Notes: a model not told the origin generated them from the sequence alone. A stretch of DNA of 64,000 nucleotides from Prostheceraeus crozeri (GCA_907163375.1 CAJQUW010005303.1:248001-312000); one strand, 5' to 3'; shown: positions 11,690 to 22,356, counted from the stretch's first letter. A program made the numbers and translations.

Positions 11690-12600
11690 GGATTGCCAGA
11701 AAAGTTTTGACCGATCAATAAAACAAACAAAACAAAGTCAACCATCGGCACATGCATGGATATCATACACTCGCACATTTTCAAATTAGTTAGTGACTAA
11801 GTTCAGTTATAGATTACTTCAGTCAGTTTTTTATTGATTGTGCGCAATGGACTTTACGAAGACGGATGTTCCTAAATTAATGTATTTCTTATGGATGTCC
11901 AGAAAGAATCCGCCTGCTGCAAATTTTGGTATCAACAGAGTTCTCGGAGAAAATGCAGTCTCTCTGAGGGCATCCCAAGGATGGATTTCGAAGTTTGCCA
12001 AAGGCAGTTATATTGTGGAAAATTCGAATAGATTCGGCTGCCAATTATTACCATTTTGAACGCCCAAATTCTTGAATGTATAGCAATAAGTAAGTATGCA
12101 GCTACCTGCACGTTTGCTGTGGAAATATTGGTGTCAGTGATGATGTATAAACTATACAAGATCGATAAAAATTGCATTATGAATTATTGGATTGCACACT
12201 GTCTTACCGGCGGTATCGAAGACGGACGGCATGTAAGCACCTTTTGGAAATGTACCAATACAACAATTTCATAATGCGTCTGATAGCAGTTGATGAAGTG
12301 TGGATATACCAACTGGAAGAACTACCAATGCTCATACCAAAACCGATCTTGCGTTTTGTCTGTTGGTGGCTGTGTGACTCTCGTCTGGAATACTTGAATG
12401 ACCACAAAGAAGCACATACTGTCTACATTTTGGGATACTTCTGGTTGATGTTTTACCAATAGGAGTTCATATCAACGATGAACAATCAATGTCTACCCGA
12501 GACAAATTTTGCTTATTCAATCAATGCTTCGTAGAGCTACTGTACATTGATTTTCATATCGTGTATAATGACATTCATATCAATGTTGAATAATTTTGAG
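11690..12600 (+). mobile_element. Dead mariner-family transposon
   Basis: A terminal-repeat-like AGAAAAGTTTTGACCGATCA occurs near 11697. From 11838 frames read INRVLGENAVSLRASQGWIS and KFAKGSYIVENSN, matching the N-terminal helix-turn-helix of mariner transposases. Around 12290-12400 other frames read IAVDEVWIYQ and VCWWLCDS, the region of the first and second catalytic aspartates. Many stops and frame changes separate these pieces. The right terminal repeat was not found. Confidence 0.75.
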
Positions 12601-13113
12601 TTTTTTCTTTGGCAAGTTGACTGCAAATAATGGAATATGCTTTATAGATTCTTTATGCTCCTGTCCGATGTACTTGATTTGCTTTCCGCCCTATAAAGGA
12701 TGACCAAGGGGGGTTGTAATCTAGTAAAGGACGTCTTCAGATCAGAGAAGTACCACTTAGAGCTCAACGTAAAGCCTCAGCAGGAAAAGCAAATGAACTG
12801 GAGGTGAGTGGCAGGTGCTGTCAGGTTGGCGTTTCGAAAGAAATATCTCCGCAGCTTCAGGAAGGCGAGGAATGAAGCCGAGGGAAAATTAGGAATTCTA
12901 AAATGAAAGAGCAAATTACAGGATGAGCAATTGGGCGTTGTTGAACATAATGAAAAAAATTCATCAATCATCATAAATGTGGTTCAACAAATGTCTCACA
13001 GGAAATCTACTCGTATTTTACTAGACACTTCGTCAAATATTAGATTTTTAGGATCAATTTTCATCTTGGATCATCCTCTGAATTTTGAAAAAGTATTTTC
13101 TGCTTTTGATTTG
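12601..13113. other. No gene seen
   Basis: Spacer between the mariner relic and the duplicated block. Contains only short frames; no exon could be supported. Confidence 0.35.
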
Positions 13114-13524
13114 TTCGTACTTATAGTTCTAAATATAATTATACAGATTTGATATGAAGATTCGATTCAAGCCGCTATAAGTCCTGTAGTCTTGCATTTG
13201 GGATCCTATAGACATTGTTGCATACAATGTTTGGACATTTGTGTATTCTATTCGCACAACCAATATTCTAATCATTCGACGCTTTTATTTTTGTTAAATT
13301 CATTTGTTTTAAACCTATTTGTATCAGACCTTCAAAATTTGTTGTCATATAACTTTTGTTTAATGTGCTAGAGTTGCATTATGCTGTCTCCACAATTCTG
13401 TACATGATGGGGGAAAAAGTTCTCGAGCTAATCAGATATTTTGTTACACAATTAAAATATTTCTTTAAACATCATTCAAAACTCACTTATGCATTTTAGT
13501 TTGTGATCTACATTAATTCACAAC

Positions 13525-13760
13525 TCATCGCTGCCAGAATTTTGCGATTGACTGTCCATTTTCGCAAATGTACTTGGCAATCTGATGTTTCCACTGTTCA
13601 AGATCAGTTTTGTAATGATGCTCTGAGGATGCTTTTTGAAATTGTTTCACCTTGTTTTTGGAAAGCATCAATACTTTATAACCTTTCACCTTCAAATGTA
13701 ATTTGAAGTTTTGGAAAAACCAATCGGACCGGGATGATGTTAAAGACTGTTCAGTCATTC
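13525..13760 (-). mobile_element. Mariner/Tc1-type transposase C-terminal fragment (copy A)
   Basis: The minus-strand frame reads SDWFFQNFKLHLKVKGY and then KTDLEQWKHQIAKYI, matching the C-terminal D.WLF..LK.HL.G...F..CFEQWK.R.. block of mariner-type transposases. The DxE/D catalytic core is not visible. Repeated in copy B at 20878-21113. Confidence 0.6.
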
Positions 13761-14204
13761 AGTATTCAATGTTGGCATCAGTGATGAGAATCACTAATGT
13801 CCTGGTATTTAGTCGGACAGTGAAATCGAATCGAAGATCTTTTTGTGATTAGTATCTTGAAATTCTCCACAATGCTTCTTTGCTGTCAATTTTTCATTGC
13901 ATTCGCATTCATGAATTTCATCGATCAACTAATTAACGGGACGAATTGGCTAACTTGTTTACTATTTTGTTTACTCACAGTTTGTTTACTTCATCGAGAT
14001 TCTTACGAAAAAAAGAGGATCAACGGTGTCGAATCATCGACACCCAGTCAGGTTCTATATATTTTTCATGATAACGATTTGACTGAATGCCGATTCACAT
14101 TCCCATATTGTGTAGAAAATGTTGAAGCTTGTGCTACCCATTGTATTTCTGGTTGCTGAATCCGATTAATGCTGTTAACTAGATTACTGCTAAACATTAC
14201 ACTG

Positions 14205-14382
14205 TGTGGTCTCCGTGGCACAGTGGTTAAGTGCTTGGCCTAGCGATGTTTTGGTCCCAAGGTCGAGGCCCGAAGGTGTCATTGGAAGTCGGCAGGAAGG
14301 GCATCCGGACTAAAAGTCCTACAACGCTCCATAAGTCTGACTATGTCAGCACCGTCCAAGCCCAAAGTATGAGGAGTAGTGC
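14205..14382 (+). repeat. tRNA-derived SINE (type 2), upstream of Toll copy A
   Basis: Same head and tail as the SINE at 11379 (TGGTCTCCGTGGCACAGTGG, GGTCGAGGCCC, GCAGGAAGGGCATCCGG). It ends about 650 bp before the Toll start, with the 254-bp MITE right behind it. Confidence 0.88.
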
Positions 14383-14391
14383 ACTTGCATA

Positions 14392-14645
14392 CACTGTAAA
14401 CTGTACAGAGTTAAAAACAGCTAAAATAACCGTTAAACTTCACAGAAAAGCCTTACAGAAAATATCCGTAAATATCTGTTAAAATGATGACGTCATAACG
14501 TGATGAGGGATGACGCAACCGTTAAAATCCGTTCAAAACAGATAAAATCAATGTTTGTTTTTGCGGATGTTTACAGTTCAGACTGTAAAAAACCGTGAAA
14601 CTAATTTTAGCTGTTTATGTTAACGGATATTTACAGTTTACGGTG
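14392..14645. mobile_element. 254-bp MITE with TA target duplication (copy A)
   Basis: Ends are inverted: CACTGTAAACTGTA at the left and TACAGTTTACGGTG at the right, flanked by TA (14390-14391 and 14646-14647), as for Tc1/mariner-type insertions. Contains an intact palindromic TGACGTCA at 14488-14495, a CRE/ATF-type site, which is changed to TAACGTCA in copy B. It ends about 385 bp upstream of the Toll start. Confidence 0.8.
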
Positions 14646-15029
14646 TAGGTCTAATCGGTTTTTGACCTTAGCCAAGTGATTTTTCTGATTTCAAGATTTC
14701 GAAGAGTTCCCAATATGTTTCAATTGAGCATGTTTTGGAAATGGCTTAAGTGGCATATTTACATTCCTTGCAGGCCCTTCATATTCGGGTATTACGCACT
14801 TCCAATTCAAAGCATACGCTCAACTTTCTTGGTAATTCATGTACACATGGAGTCGTCATACCTCCGAGGTGATGAGTCTCGGAACCTGCGCAGCGTATCA
14901 ACATTCAAGAACTTGCACAATAGTGGTTCCGACTATCAACAAAAAACTCATTACCCAAACTGAAAGAAAGTAATTAGACAATCTTGCAGATTATAAATAT
15001 CGACGGAAATGCCAAGACTGTTACACAAT
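14646..15029 (+). promoter_or_regulatory. Upstream region of Toll copy A
   Basis: The 384 bp before the start are conserved in copy B and, more loosely, in the inverted third copy (28525-28735: shared CGGAACCTGCG, GAAAGAAAG, AGATTATAAA and GGAAATGCCAA). TATAAATA at 14994-15001 is a good TATA box, but only ~30 bp before the ATG. Alternatively CTTGCAG just before it may be a splice acceptor, with the 5' leader exon further upstream. The sequence alone does not decide. Confidence 0.4.
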
Positions 15030-18000
15030 ATGAGAATCTCGACACTAACCGCATGCCTACTGATACTGCTTGTTCGCCCGAATGATGTTGATAATTCGAA
15101 GTACCCAGCGTGGCTCGAATGGATCTATGATTCTACACCACCGAAAGTAGAATGTTCCTGCACTCACGATGTGGGTTTGGAATGCATAGTTGGCAGCCAG
15201 AAGGTACACGGATATGACTGCTCACAGGAAATGGAAGGACCTACAGCATTCAATTTAACATGCCACAATATCACTAAAGGATTTGTAATTGATGTCCCTG
15301 AAGCTTTGAAAGTTTATACAAATTTGAAGTATTTGTCAATAGACGGTTGCTACCTCAAAGAAAGCATTATTAAACCAATAAAGTGGCCAGAAATGAATTT
15401 TAGTTCGTCCGTAGAATGGAAAAGGAACGTTGGAGGCCCTATTCTTATCCGTACTCATGTCGACATGGATTGGGGTAACAACCAATTTGATAATTATCCT
15501 GACTGTTATCTACATTCACTGAGCATCACTAAAAGCCATTTATTCAATCCCCCAATTGGTCTCCTTTTGAAATGCACGAACCTCGATGCAATAAATTTCT
15601 CTGATAACTATATCACTGTGATACAAATACCTCATTTCATAGTTATGAGTCAGCTGCAACGACTCAATTTCATCAATCTCACTAACAATGGCATGCGGCA
15701 GTTCGGTGGACATTATTCCTTCCATGCACTTCAAAGTATTCAAGATCTCCTGGCGAACAACTTTACTAAGTGGGTCAAGAGACATGTTAATGAAACAACC
15801 AATCCACAGGAACTTTTGGACTTTGGAAAAGAGTTTGCTGGTTGGTCTAAAAAGGGAATACCACTTACTGTGTATCATCTGATACATTGTTTAGAAAAGC
15901 ACAATGTCTCAATCAGTTTTGCTTATGAACGTTTTCGACCGACCATATTAATACTAGATAAAAATAGATTATATGCATTGCCGGAAGTTTTGTTCGGAAT
16001 GGGTAGCATTAGGCACCTCTTTCTGAATTCAAATTTATTTAGGGATATTTTCTATAGCTATGAAAATAAATTATTCTACGGTCTTCAACATTCATTAAAA
16101 CAACTTCAGCTCTCAAAGAATAAAATTAATGTTATTTATCCAGACTCATTCCAATACCTTCATGGAATTGAGACAATTAACATGTCCTCCAATGAAATAA
16201 GGTATCTTTCACCTAAGATGATGTCGAGAAACGACAATTTATTAGGGGTCCTGTTATTGAGTAATAATAAATTGCAAAATTTGCTATTAAATGTGACGTT
16301 TCCAAATCTGTGGGACATAGATTTGTCATACAATAAAATTAAAACTTTGGATGAATCTTTGACCGAAAAAAGCCCGAAAATAGAGCGAATCAATTTACGT
16401 GGCAATGAAATTATTTCAATGACCTCAAATATTTTCACAAATCTGTCCCTTTTAACAAGATTAGATCTCAGAAATAATAAGTTCAGTGAGCTGCCGGGAT
16501 CGTCCTTTAAGACGAACCGTAGAGACACTATAAGTAAACGTTTGACATTGGATATACGTGATAATCACCAACCTCTGGAATGCAACTGTCTGTCAGTATT
16601 TTACCATGTATGGATTGAAACACATGATCACAATGGAAGTTCGTACCATTATCCAAGAATTTTAGTAGATAACACAACTCAGTGTTACGGACATCGTAGG
16701 GACCAAGACACGCTTCGAAGTCCTATCAATGGAGGCCCATTTTCGTGTTTCTTCAAGCGTCACTTCAAGGATTCAACGTCTGGAGTTAACTACGTGTGTC
16801 CAGCCCGTTGCTTATGTCAAATATGTCAATCCAAAATGGTGATAGATTGCAGCAAGCGAGCGATATTGTATGTTCCTCGTATAAAGTCTCCTGCAGGAAT
16901 TCTCAAATTAGATGGTAATCGCATCACGTCAGTGGGTCGCTATTCGTTTCCCCAAATCCTTAACTCATTGAGATCACTTCATCTGAATAATAGTGGTGTT
17001 ATATGGATCTGGTGGAATGCTTTTGTAAATTTAAAGCGTCTTCTATACATCAATCTATCAAATAACTCCATACGCCATTTAGCTTCTGACATGTTTCGTG
17101 GATTCTACAACATCGACATTATATTGCTTCGTCATAATAGAATCAGAGAGCCAACTCTTGCACCTTTCAAAACATTAAATGGATTGATTGGGTCACTTGA
17201 TCTCAGAAACAACCAATTTGAATGTAACTGTCGATATCTAGTCCCCTTTATGAATGACATTCGAAATCTGTATGACGTAGGAGAAACTCTTGTCAAAATA
17301 TCAAATCATTGCTACCTCCATGAAGAGGAGATACTGATAAGAGACTTCACGCATAAGTGTGTCGATCTTGCAGCGAAACGCGAACGTCAATTGATGACAG
17401 GATTCGGAGTGGGCTGCAGTCTTTGTGTCGTTGTTGTCATCCTAGTTATCGCTTTTCACCACAAGTATTCTATTCTCGTCTTTGCGGATCGCAATCTAAA
17501 ATCTCACTTTGCCAGAGCTTCAATCGGACGTCTACTTCACTTACCATCTTATCACCAGTGTCAATACGATGTCGGCTTCTTAATTCACGAGGGTCAAACT
17601 CAACACTTCTATGAAATGAAGCGGTGGATGAAATCTACTCCTCGGAGAGATCTTCGATGTGTTCTAATTGCACAACATATGCCTGGTGCCATGCGGTTGT
17701 CTCAAACGGAGATTTTAATGAGTCAAATGGCCGTGTGTGTTATCCTGATATCGGAAAGTCTGTTAGAAGATCCAATGCTAGTTCAGGAAATGCATATCAT
17801 TGTAGCTGCTAATCTCAAAAAGCAAGGTATTCTCCTACACATTCTTCCTATTCTATTGACGCGTCAAGTGAAGGAGCATCCACAATGGTTGAATTTTCAA
17901 ATGTTTTTAAATGAATATCCGCTGTTGATTTGGAATAGTCATTACTTTTGGGAACGTTTCCTGCTTGCATTACCCCCGCCACCACTTAGTCATGGGTCTG

Positions 18001-18680
18001 CGCGACCTAGCGATGATGAAAGAACTCCATTGCTGAGGGATCGAAAAGAGACATTGGAAAAATTTGCAGATACTCAAATTTGTATCATTTCACATGAAAA
18101 TCAGGTTGGTAGTCATGTTAGATTATTACTAGATCGATATCGGTCTCACTTACACATTTGCCATGTTCGCCATGGGCGCCTATATGGAACTGTCAATGGG
18201 CTAATATCTCACGCAGAGTTATCACTGGATACCATAATCGGTTGTTGTACGCAAGTGTTCGTGATTATTTCTGATGCCTTACTGAGCGATAATTGGACAC
18301 AGAGGTATTTGATCCCTAGTTTAAATGCCCGTTCTCAAACACTGCCGTTCCGTGGGTCGGTCATCTTTATGGAAATCGTATCGGTGTCTCTTTCGTGTTC
18401 AAGGCCATCAATCCAGCCATTTGCTGCTCTTCGAGATAAAGACATTGTCTTGAGCCTAAATTGGTCTGATATCCTGCGAAATTGGAGTCTATTAGAACGT
18501 CACATTCTTACCGATGACGCTAACGGCTTTCAACCAGACTCAGATACTTGGTCCATGGATGAAGTAGAATTTGAGCAATTGTTAAGGCATCCGACGTCTG
18601 TTCTTGTGAGTGAAGAGCAGGAGCAGGACGGATATGGTCATCACATTTATCAACAGCGCTCAGCAATGTCCACCTTTTAA
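15030..18680 (+). CDS. Toll-like receptor with two tandem TIR-like domains (copy A)
   Basis: Intronless, 1216 residues. The ATG at 15030 is preferred over 15009 because only it is in frame in both copies and it directly precedes a signal peptide (MRISTLTACLLILLV). Layout: LRRs to about residue 500; LRRCT with CNCLSVFYHVW near 516; CPARCLCQICQ, an LRRNT-like cluster, near 590; more LRRs; second LRRCT (FECNCRYLVPF) near 730; membrane helix 791-809; TIR-like domain 1 at 846-981 (box 1 YDVGF, box 2 region with MPG, box 3 FW in HYFWERF); a linker with Pro run and DERTPLL at 996-1002; second TIR-like domain about 1014-1160 (TQICIISHENQ, then HICHVRHGRLYG, then VFVIISDALLSDNWTQ). It should sense ligands outside or in endosomes and recruit TIR adaptors (family knowledge). 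The RD of box 2 is absent in both domains, so adaptor choice may be unusual. Residue positions are approximate. Confidence 0.93.
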   Translation: MRISTLTACLLILLVRPNDVDNSKYPAWLEWIYDSTPPKVECSCTHDVGLECIVGSQKVHGYDCSQEMEGPTAFNLTCHNITKGFVIDVPEALKVYTNLKYLSIDGCYLKESIIKPIKWPEMNFSSSVEWKRNVGGPILIRTHVDMDWGNNQFDNYPDCYLHSLSITKSHLFNPPIGLLLKCTNLDAINFSDNYITVIQIPHFIVMSQLQRLNFINLTNNGMRQFGGHYSFHALQSIQDLLANNFTKWVKRHVNETTNPQELLDFGKEFAGWSKKGIPLTVYHLIHCLEKHNVSISFAYERFRPTILILDKNRLYALPEVLFGMGSIRHLFLNSNLFRDIFYSYENKLFYGLQHSLKQLQLSKNKINVIYPDSFQYLHGIETINMSSNEIRYLSPKMMSRNDNLLGVLLLSNNKLQNLLLNVTFPNLWDIDLSYNKIKTLDESLTEKSPKIERINLRGNEIISMTSNIFTNLSLLTRLDLRNNKFSELPGSSFKTNRRDTISKRLTLDIRDNHQPLECNCLSVFYHVWIETHDHNGSSYHYPRILVDNTTQCYGHRRDQDTLRSPINGGPFSCFFKRHFKDSTSGVNYVCPARCLCQICQSKMVIDCSKRAILYVPRIKSPAGILKLDGNRITSVGRYSFPQILNSLRSLHLNNSGVIWIWWNAFVNLKRLLYINLSNNSIRHLASDMFRGFYNIDIILLRHNRIREPTLAPFKTLNGLIGSLDLRNNQFECNCRYLVPFMNDIRNLYDVGETLVKISNHCYLHEEEILIRDFTHKCVDLAAKRERQLMTGFGVGCSLCVVVVILVIAFHHKYSILVFADRNLKSHFARASIGRLLHLPSYHQCQYDVGFLIHEGQTQHFYEMKRWMKSTPRRDLRCVLIAQHMPGAMRLSQTEILMSQMAVCVILISESLLEDPMLVQEMHIIVAANLKKQGILLHILPILLTRQVKEHPQWLNFQMFLNEYPLLIWNSHYFWERFLLALPPPPLSHGSARPSDDERTPLLRDRKETLEKFADTQICIISHENQVGSHVRLLLDRYRSHLHICHVRHGRLYGTVNGLISHAELSLDTIIGCCTQVFVIISDALLSDNWTQRYLIPSLNARSQTLPFRGSVIFMEIVSVSLSCSRPSIQPFAALRDKDIVLSLNWSDILRNWSLLERHILTDDANGFQPDSDTWSMDEVEFEQLLRHPTSVLVSEEQEQDGYGHHIYQQRSAMSTF

Positions 18681-19030
18681 TCTTGAAGTTGTCCGGGATT
18701 CAGGAATGCGAACTTTAGCATTATCATCATTGTATGACATTTCTTTCACTGTCTCTCTTAGAGGACTGGAAAGCTAAAAACACACACTATTTATTGCTCA
18801 ATTGATTCAGTTTGATCTGTATTTGTGCCGATTTCATGTTATCTCCAAATATAATTTCACCTAGAGCAGTGGCTCTATTACGGCTTTGCCGCTCCCAACT
18901 GCTCGAATAACTCTCACAGCTTCGATACTGTTTTAATTCATTTAACATTTCAATTGCAAGATAAGGTAGCATCACTCAAAGTGGAAATGAAAAATCTTGA
19001 ATAGAATTATTTCCGGATATAGGACAGACT
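18681..19030. other. 3' flank of Toll copy A
   Basis: Conserved in copy B (25996-26345). No clear AATAAA close to the stop on the plus strand; the 3' end is not located. Confidence 0.35.
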
Positions 19031-19779
19031 ACCGCATTTCTTTGAATATGAGACGCCCTTGAATAAGGGACGCCCTCGAATAAGAGACGCATGTACAAAA
19101 AATAGACTGCTATAGACATATTACATGCAGGCTATTGTAATGTGGTAGCTACATCCGCCTGAGCGATTATTAGGCCTACTTCTCTTAGTAAAATAAGTCA
19201 GTCTACTAGTAAATACCGGGTGTCATGACCAATATTGTATAATATATAAGGCTTCTTGTTGTTGTACATGCAGTACCTGCATGTTGTACATACGTACATG
19301 CAGGCCTACTTAAGGTTACTTCATCTACCATTTAAGGAGGCATTATACGGTAGCTTCCTTTGCATTTGGAGTCATGTACCGGTCGGTAACTTTTGCTGTA
19401 AATACTACTTGATTATCGGTATTTTCGTTTCGGTAAATTCAGATCTAGTCTACATGTATAGTCGCCAACATGTACTGGTATATGATTGTATTAGATGAGT
19501 CTACAAGATATGCTACTACAAACCATAAAACTCCATTCATTTCCGAAATATCTGAATTATGATAAAGCGTATATATGTAAGAAAAATTACTGGCGAAATT
19601 TGGCCATGACATAGGCCTAAGTGAGGAATGCTAAGGTTACCTAAGAGAATAGTAGCAAAAAACTGAGACATCTTTTTCTAATGAAAGAATGAAAACTTGA
19701 ACATTTGATAAATAAGAGACGCATCAATCAGGGATCTGAAAAAAATAAGAGACGCGTCTCTTATTCAAAGAAATACGGT
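19031..19779. mobile_element. ~750-bp inverted-repeat element after Toll copy A
   Basis: Left end ACCGCATTTCTTTGAATATG and right end TCTTATTCAAAGAAATACGGT are inverted repeats, and both ends carry several GAATAAGAGACGC motifs. No coding frame and no clear target duplication. A non-autonomous DNA transposon of undetermined superfamily. In copy B only its left ~550 bp remain (26346-26893). Confidence 0.75.
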
Positions 19780-20254
19780 GCGTTAACTGAAGAATGATTC
19801 CTGACACCTGAGTGCAATTGTTGTAGAAAAAGAGACTTTAGAAACTGCTCTAATGCAATATGTCTTGCTCACTCCAGCCCTTGACTCTGCAGAGATGGGC
19901 TAATGGTTATATTGGTTGGGGAACATGGCCCGCGATGGAAAAAGATAACAATTAAATCTCTAGAACAGAAGTTAAGCTTCATGCAATACACAATAGTGGC
20001 ACAAAAATCGCGCGTAATTTCATTTGGAAACATGTCAACCACGGTATGATTGGGTCAGAATCAGTCAATGTGTAATTCTAAGCTTTTCATCGGTTATTCA
20101 TGCCCCAACTTAGTTCCCTCGGCTGTGCCGCTACCTTGAGTCACTTTCCATTCTAGTCAACTGCAGATAAACAATATATTTCTATGATTTCATCGTTAAT
20201 ATCTTCAGTGTAGGTTCATGACTAGCCATCTGACTTCACCTAGCTTTGATACTA
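19780..20254. other. No gene seen
   Basis: Part of the spacer between the two duplicated copies; no frame or repeat recognised. Confidence 0.4.
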
Positions 20255-20440
20255 TTAGTTAAGGTCATGGGAAGACATTCTATTCATGAATTCACATCGA
20301 ATCCGAGTCTGTACTGCAGCGACAGCACCCCCGCCTTCGTCCAGCATGTCCCCAAGGTAACAAAAATTCTTAACTGCTTGCAACCGGTCACCGTCAACCT
20401 CCAAGTGAGCGCTGACCGAGTCATTAGTGGGCTGCACCAC
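20255..20440 (-). mobile_element. LINE reverse-transcriptase fragment, minus strand
   Basis: The minus-strand frame reads VDGDRLQAVKNFCYLGDMLD, EGGGAVAAVQTRIRC, the (V..FCYLGDML...GG...AV..RI) block just after the RT domain of many invertebrate LINEs. It is cut short on both sides and lies directly before the start of duplicated copy B, i.e. at the duplication junction. Confidence 0.7.
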
Positions 20441-20877
20441 GCTGCCACGACTTACTTACTTACTGCTTCGTACTTACAGTTCTAAATATAATTATACAGA
20501 TTTGATATGAAGATTCGATTCAAGCCGCTATAAGTCCTGTAGTTTTGCATTTGGGATCCTACAGACATTGTTGCATACAATGTTTGTACATTTATGTATT
20601 CTATTCGCACAACCAGTATTCTAATCATTCGACGCTTTTATTTTTGTTAAATTCATTTGTTTTAAACGTATTTGTATCAGACCTTCAAAATTTGTTGTCA
20701 TATAACTTTTGTTTAATGTGCTAGAGTTGCATTATGCTGTCTCCACAATTCTGTACATGATGGGGGAAAAAGTTCTCGAGCTAATAAGATATTTTGTTAC
20801 ACAATTAAAATATTTCTTTAAACATCATTCAAAACTCACTTATGCATTTTAGTTTGTGATCTACATTAATTCACAAC

Positions 20878-21113
20878 TCATCGCTGCCAGAATTTTGCGA
20901 TTGACTGTCCATTTTCGCAAATGTACTTGGCAATCTGATGCTTCCACTGTTCAAGATCAGTTTTGTAATGATGCTCTGAGGATGCTTTTTGAAATTGTTT
21001 CACCTTGTTTTTGGAAAGCATCAATACTTTATAAACTTTCACCTTCAAATGTAATTTGAAGTTTTGGAAAAACCAATCGGACCGGGATGATGTTAAAGAC
21101 TGTTCAGTCATTC
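20878..21113 (-). mobile_element. Mariner/Tc1-type transposase C-terminal fragment (copy B)
   Basis: Copy of 13525-13760 carried along by the duplication; differs by two or so bases. Confidence 0.6.
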
Positions 21114-21556
21114 AGTATTCAATGTTGGCATCAGTGATGAGAATCACTAATGTCCTGGTATTTAGTCGGACAGTGAAATCGAATCGAAGATCTTTTTGTG
21201 ATTAGTATCTTGAAATTCTCCACAATGCTTCTTTGCTGTCAATTTTTCATTGCATTCGCATTCATGAATTTCATCGATCAACTAATTAACGGGACGAATT
21301 GGCTAACTTGTTTACTATTTTGTTTACTCACAGTTTGTTTACTTCATCGAGATTCTTACGAAAAAAAGAGGATCAACGGTGTCGAATCATCGACACCCAG
21401 TCAGGTTCTATATATTTTTCATGATAACGATTTGACTGAATGCCGATTCACATTCCCATATTGTGTAGAAAATGTTGAAGCTTGTGCTACCCATTGTATT
21501 TCTGGTTGCTGAATCCGATTAATGCTGTTAACTAGATTACTGCTAAACATTACACT

Positions 21557-21707
21557 GTGTGGTCTCCGTGGCACAGTGGTTAAGTGCTTGGCCTAGCGAT
21601 GTTTTGGTCCCAAGGTCGAGGCCCGAAGGTGTCATTGGAAGTCGGCAGGAAGGGCATAAGTCTGACTATGTCAGCACCGTCCAAGCCCAAAGTATGAGGA
21701 GTAGTGC
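21557..21707 (+). repeat. tRNA-derived SINE (type 2), 28-bp deletion, upstream of Toll copy B
   Basis: Same insertion as 14205-14382 but missing 28 bp between two CAT triplets in the tail, a microhomology deletion. This indel distinguishes the two copies. Confidence 0.88.
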
Positions 21708-21716
21708 ACTTGCATA

Positions 21717-21970
21717 CACTGTAAACTGTACAGAGTTAAAAACAGCTAAAATAACCGTTAAACTTCACAGAAAAGCCTTACAGAAAATATCCGTAAATAT
21801 CTGTTAAAATGATAACGTCATAACGTGATGAGGGATGACGCAACCGTTAAAATCCGTTCAAAACAGATAAAATCAATGTTTGTTTTTGCGGATGTTTACA
21901 GTTCAGACTGTAAAAAACCGTGAAACTAATTTTAGCTGTTTATGTTAACGGATATTTACAGTTTACGGTG
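21717..21970. mobile_element. 254-bp MITE with TA target duplication (copy B)
   Basis: Copy of 14392-14645. The CRE-like site is TAACGTCA here (21813-21820). Confidence 0.8.
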
Positions 21971-22356
21971 TAGGTCTAATCGGTTTTTGACCTTAGCCAA
22001 GTGATTTTTCTGATTTCAAGATTTCGAAGAGTTCCCAATATGTTTCAATTGAGCATGTTTTGGAAATGGCTTAAGTGGCATATTTACATTCCTTGCAGGC
22101 CCTTCATATTCGGGTATTACGCACTTCCAATTCAAAGCATACGCTCAACTTTCTTGGTAATTCATGTACACATGGAGTCGTCATACCTCCGAGGTGATGA
22201 GTCTCGGAACCTGCGCAGCGTATCAACATTCAAGAACTTGCACAATAGTGGTTCCGACTATCAACAAAAAAATCATTACCCGAACTGAAAGAAAGTAATT
22301 AGACAATCTTGCAGATTATAAATATCGACGGAAATGCCAAAAGACTGTTACACAAT

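Larger units (their letters stand above)
13114..19528. repeat. Segmental tandem duplication, copy A
   Basis: Aligns end to end with 20467-26893. Offsets shift in four clean steps that account for all length differences: B lacks 28 bp in the SINE, gains 2 bp just before the Toll start, lacks 12 bp in the Toll coding region and has 50 bp extra in the downstream inverted-repeat element. I counted about 13 substitutions in the 1.9 kb upstream and 10 in the ~3.65-kb coding region. The unit with its spacer is 13114-20466 (about 7.35 kb); copy B lacks the unit's last ~0.94 kb. Confidence 0.95.

Noticed and set aside
13845-14159. 104-residue frame (also at 21198-21512) with hydrophobic N-terminus
   Set aside because: Identical in both copies only because they are recent duplicates; no family, start context or splice evidence.
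15540-17812. Minus-strand and other-frame ORFs inside the Toll genes
   Set aside because: Overlap the strongly supported receptor reading frame.
22309-22356. N-terminal extension of Toll copy B
   Set aside because: It begins with TTG and is absent from copy A; the shared ATG at 22357 is the sensible start.
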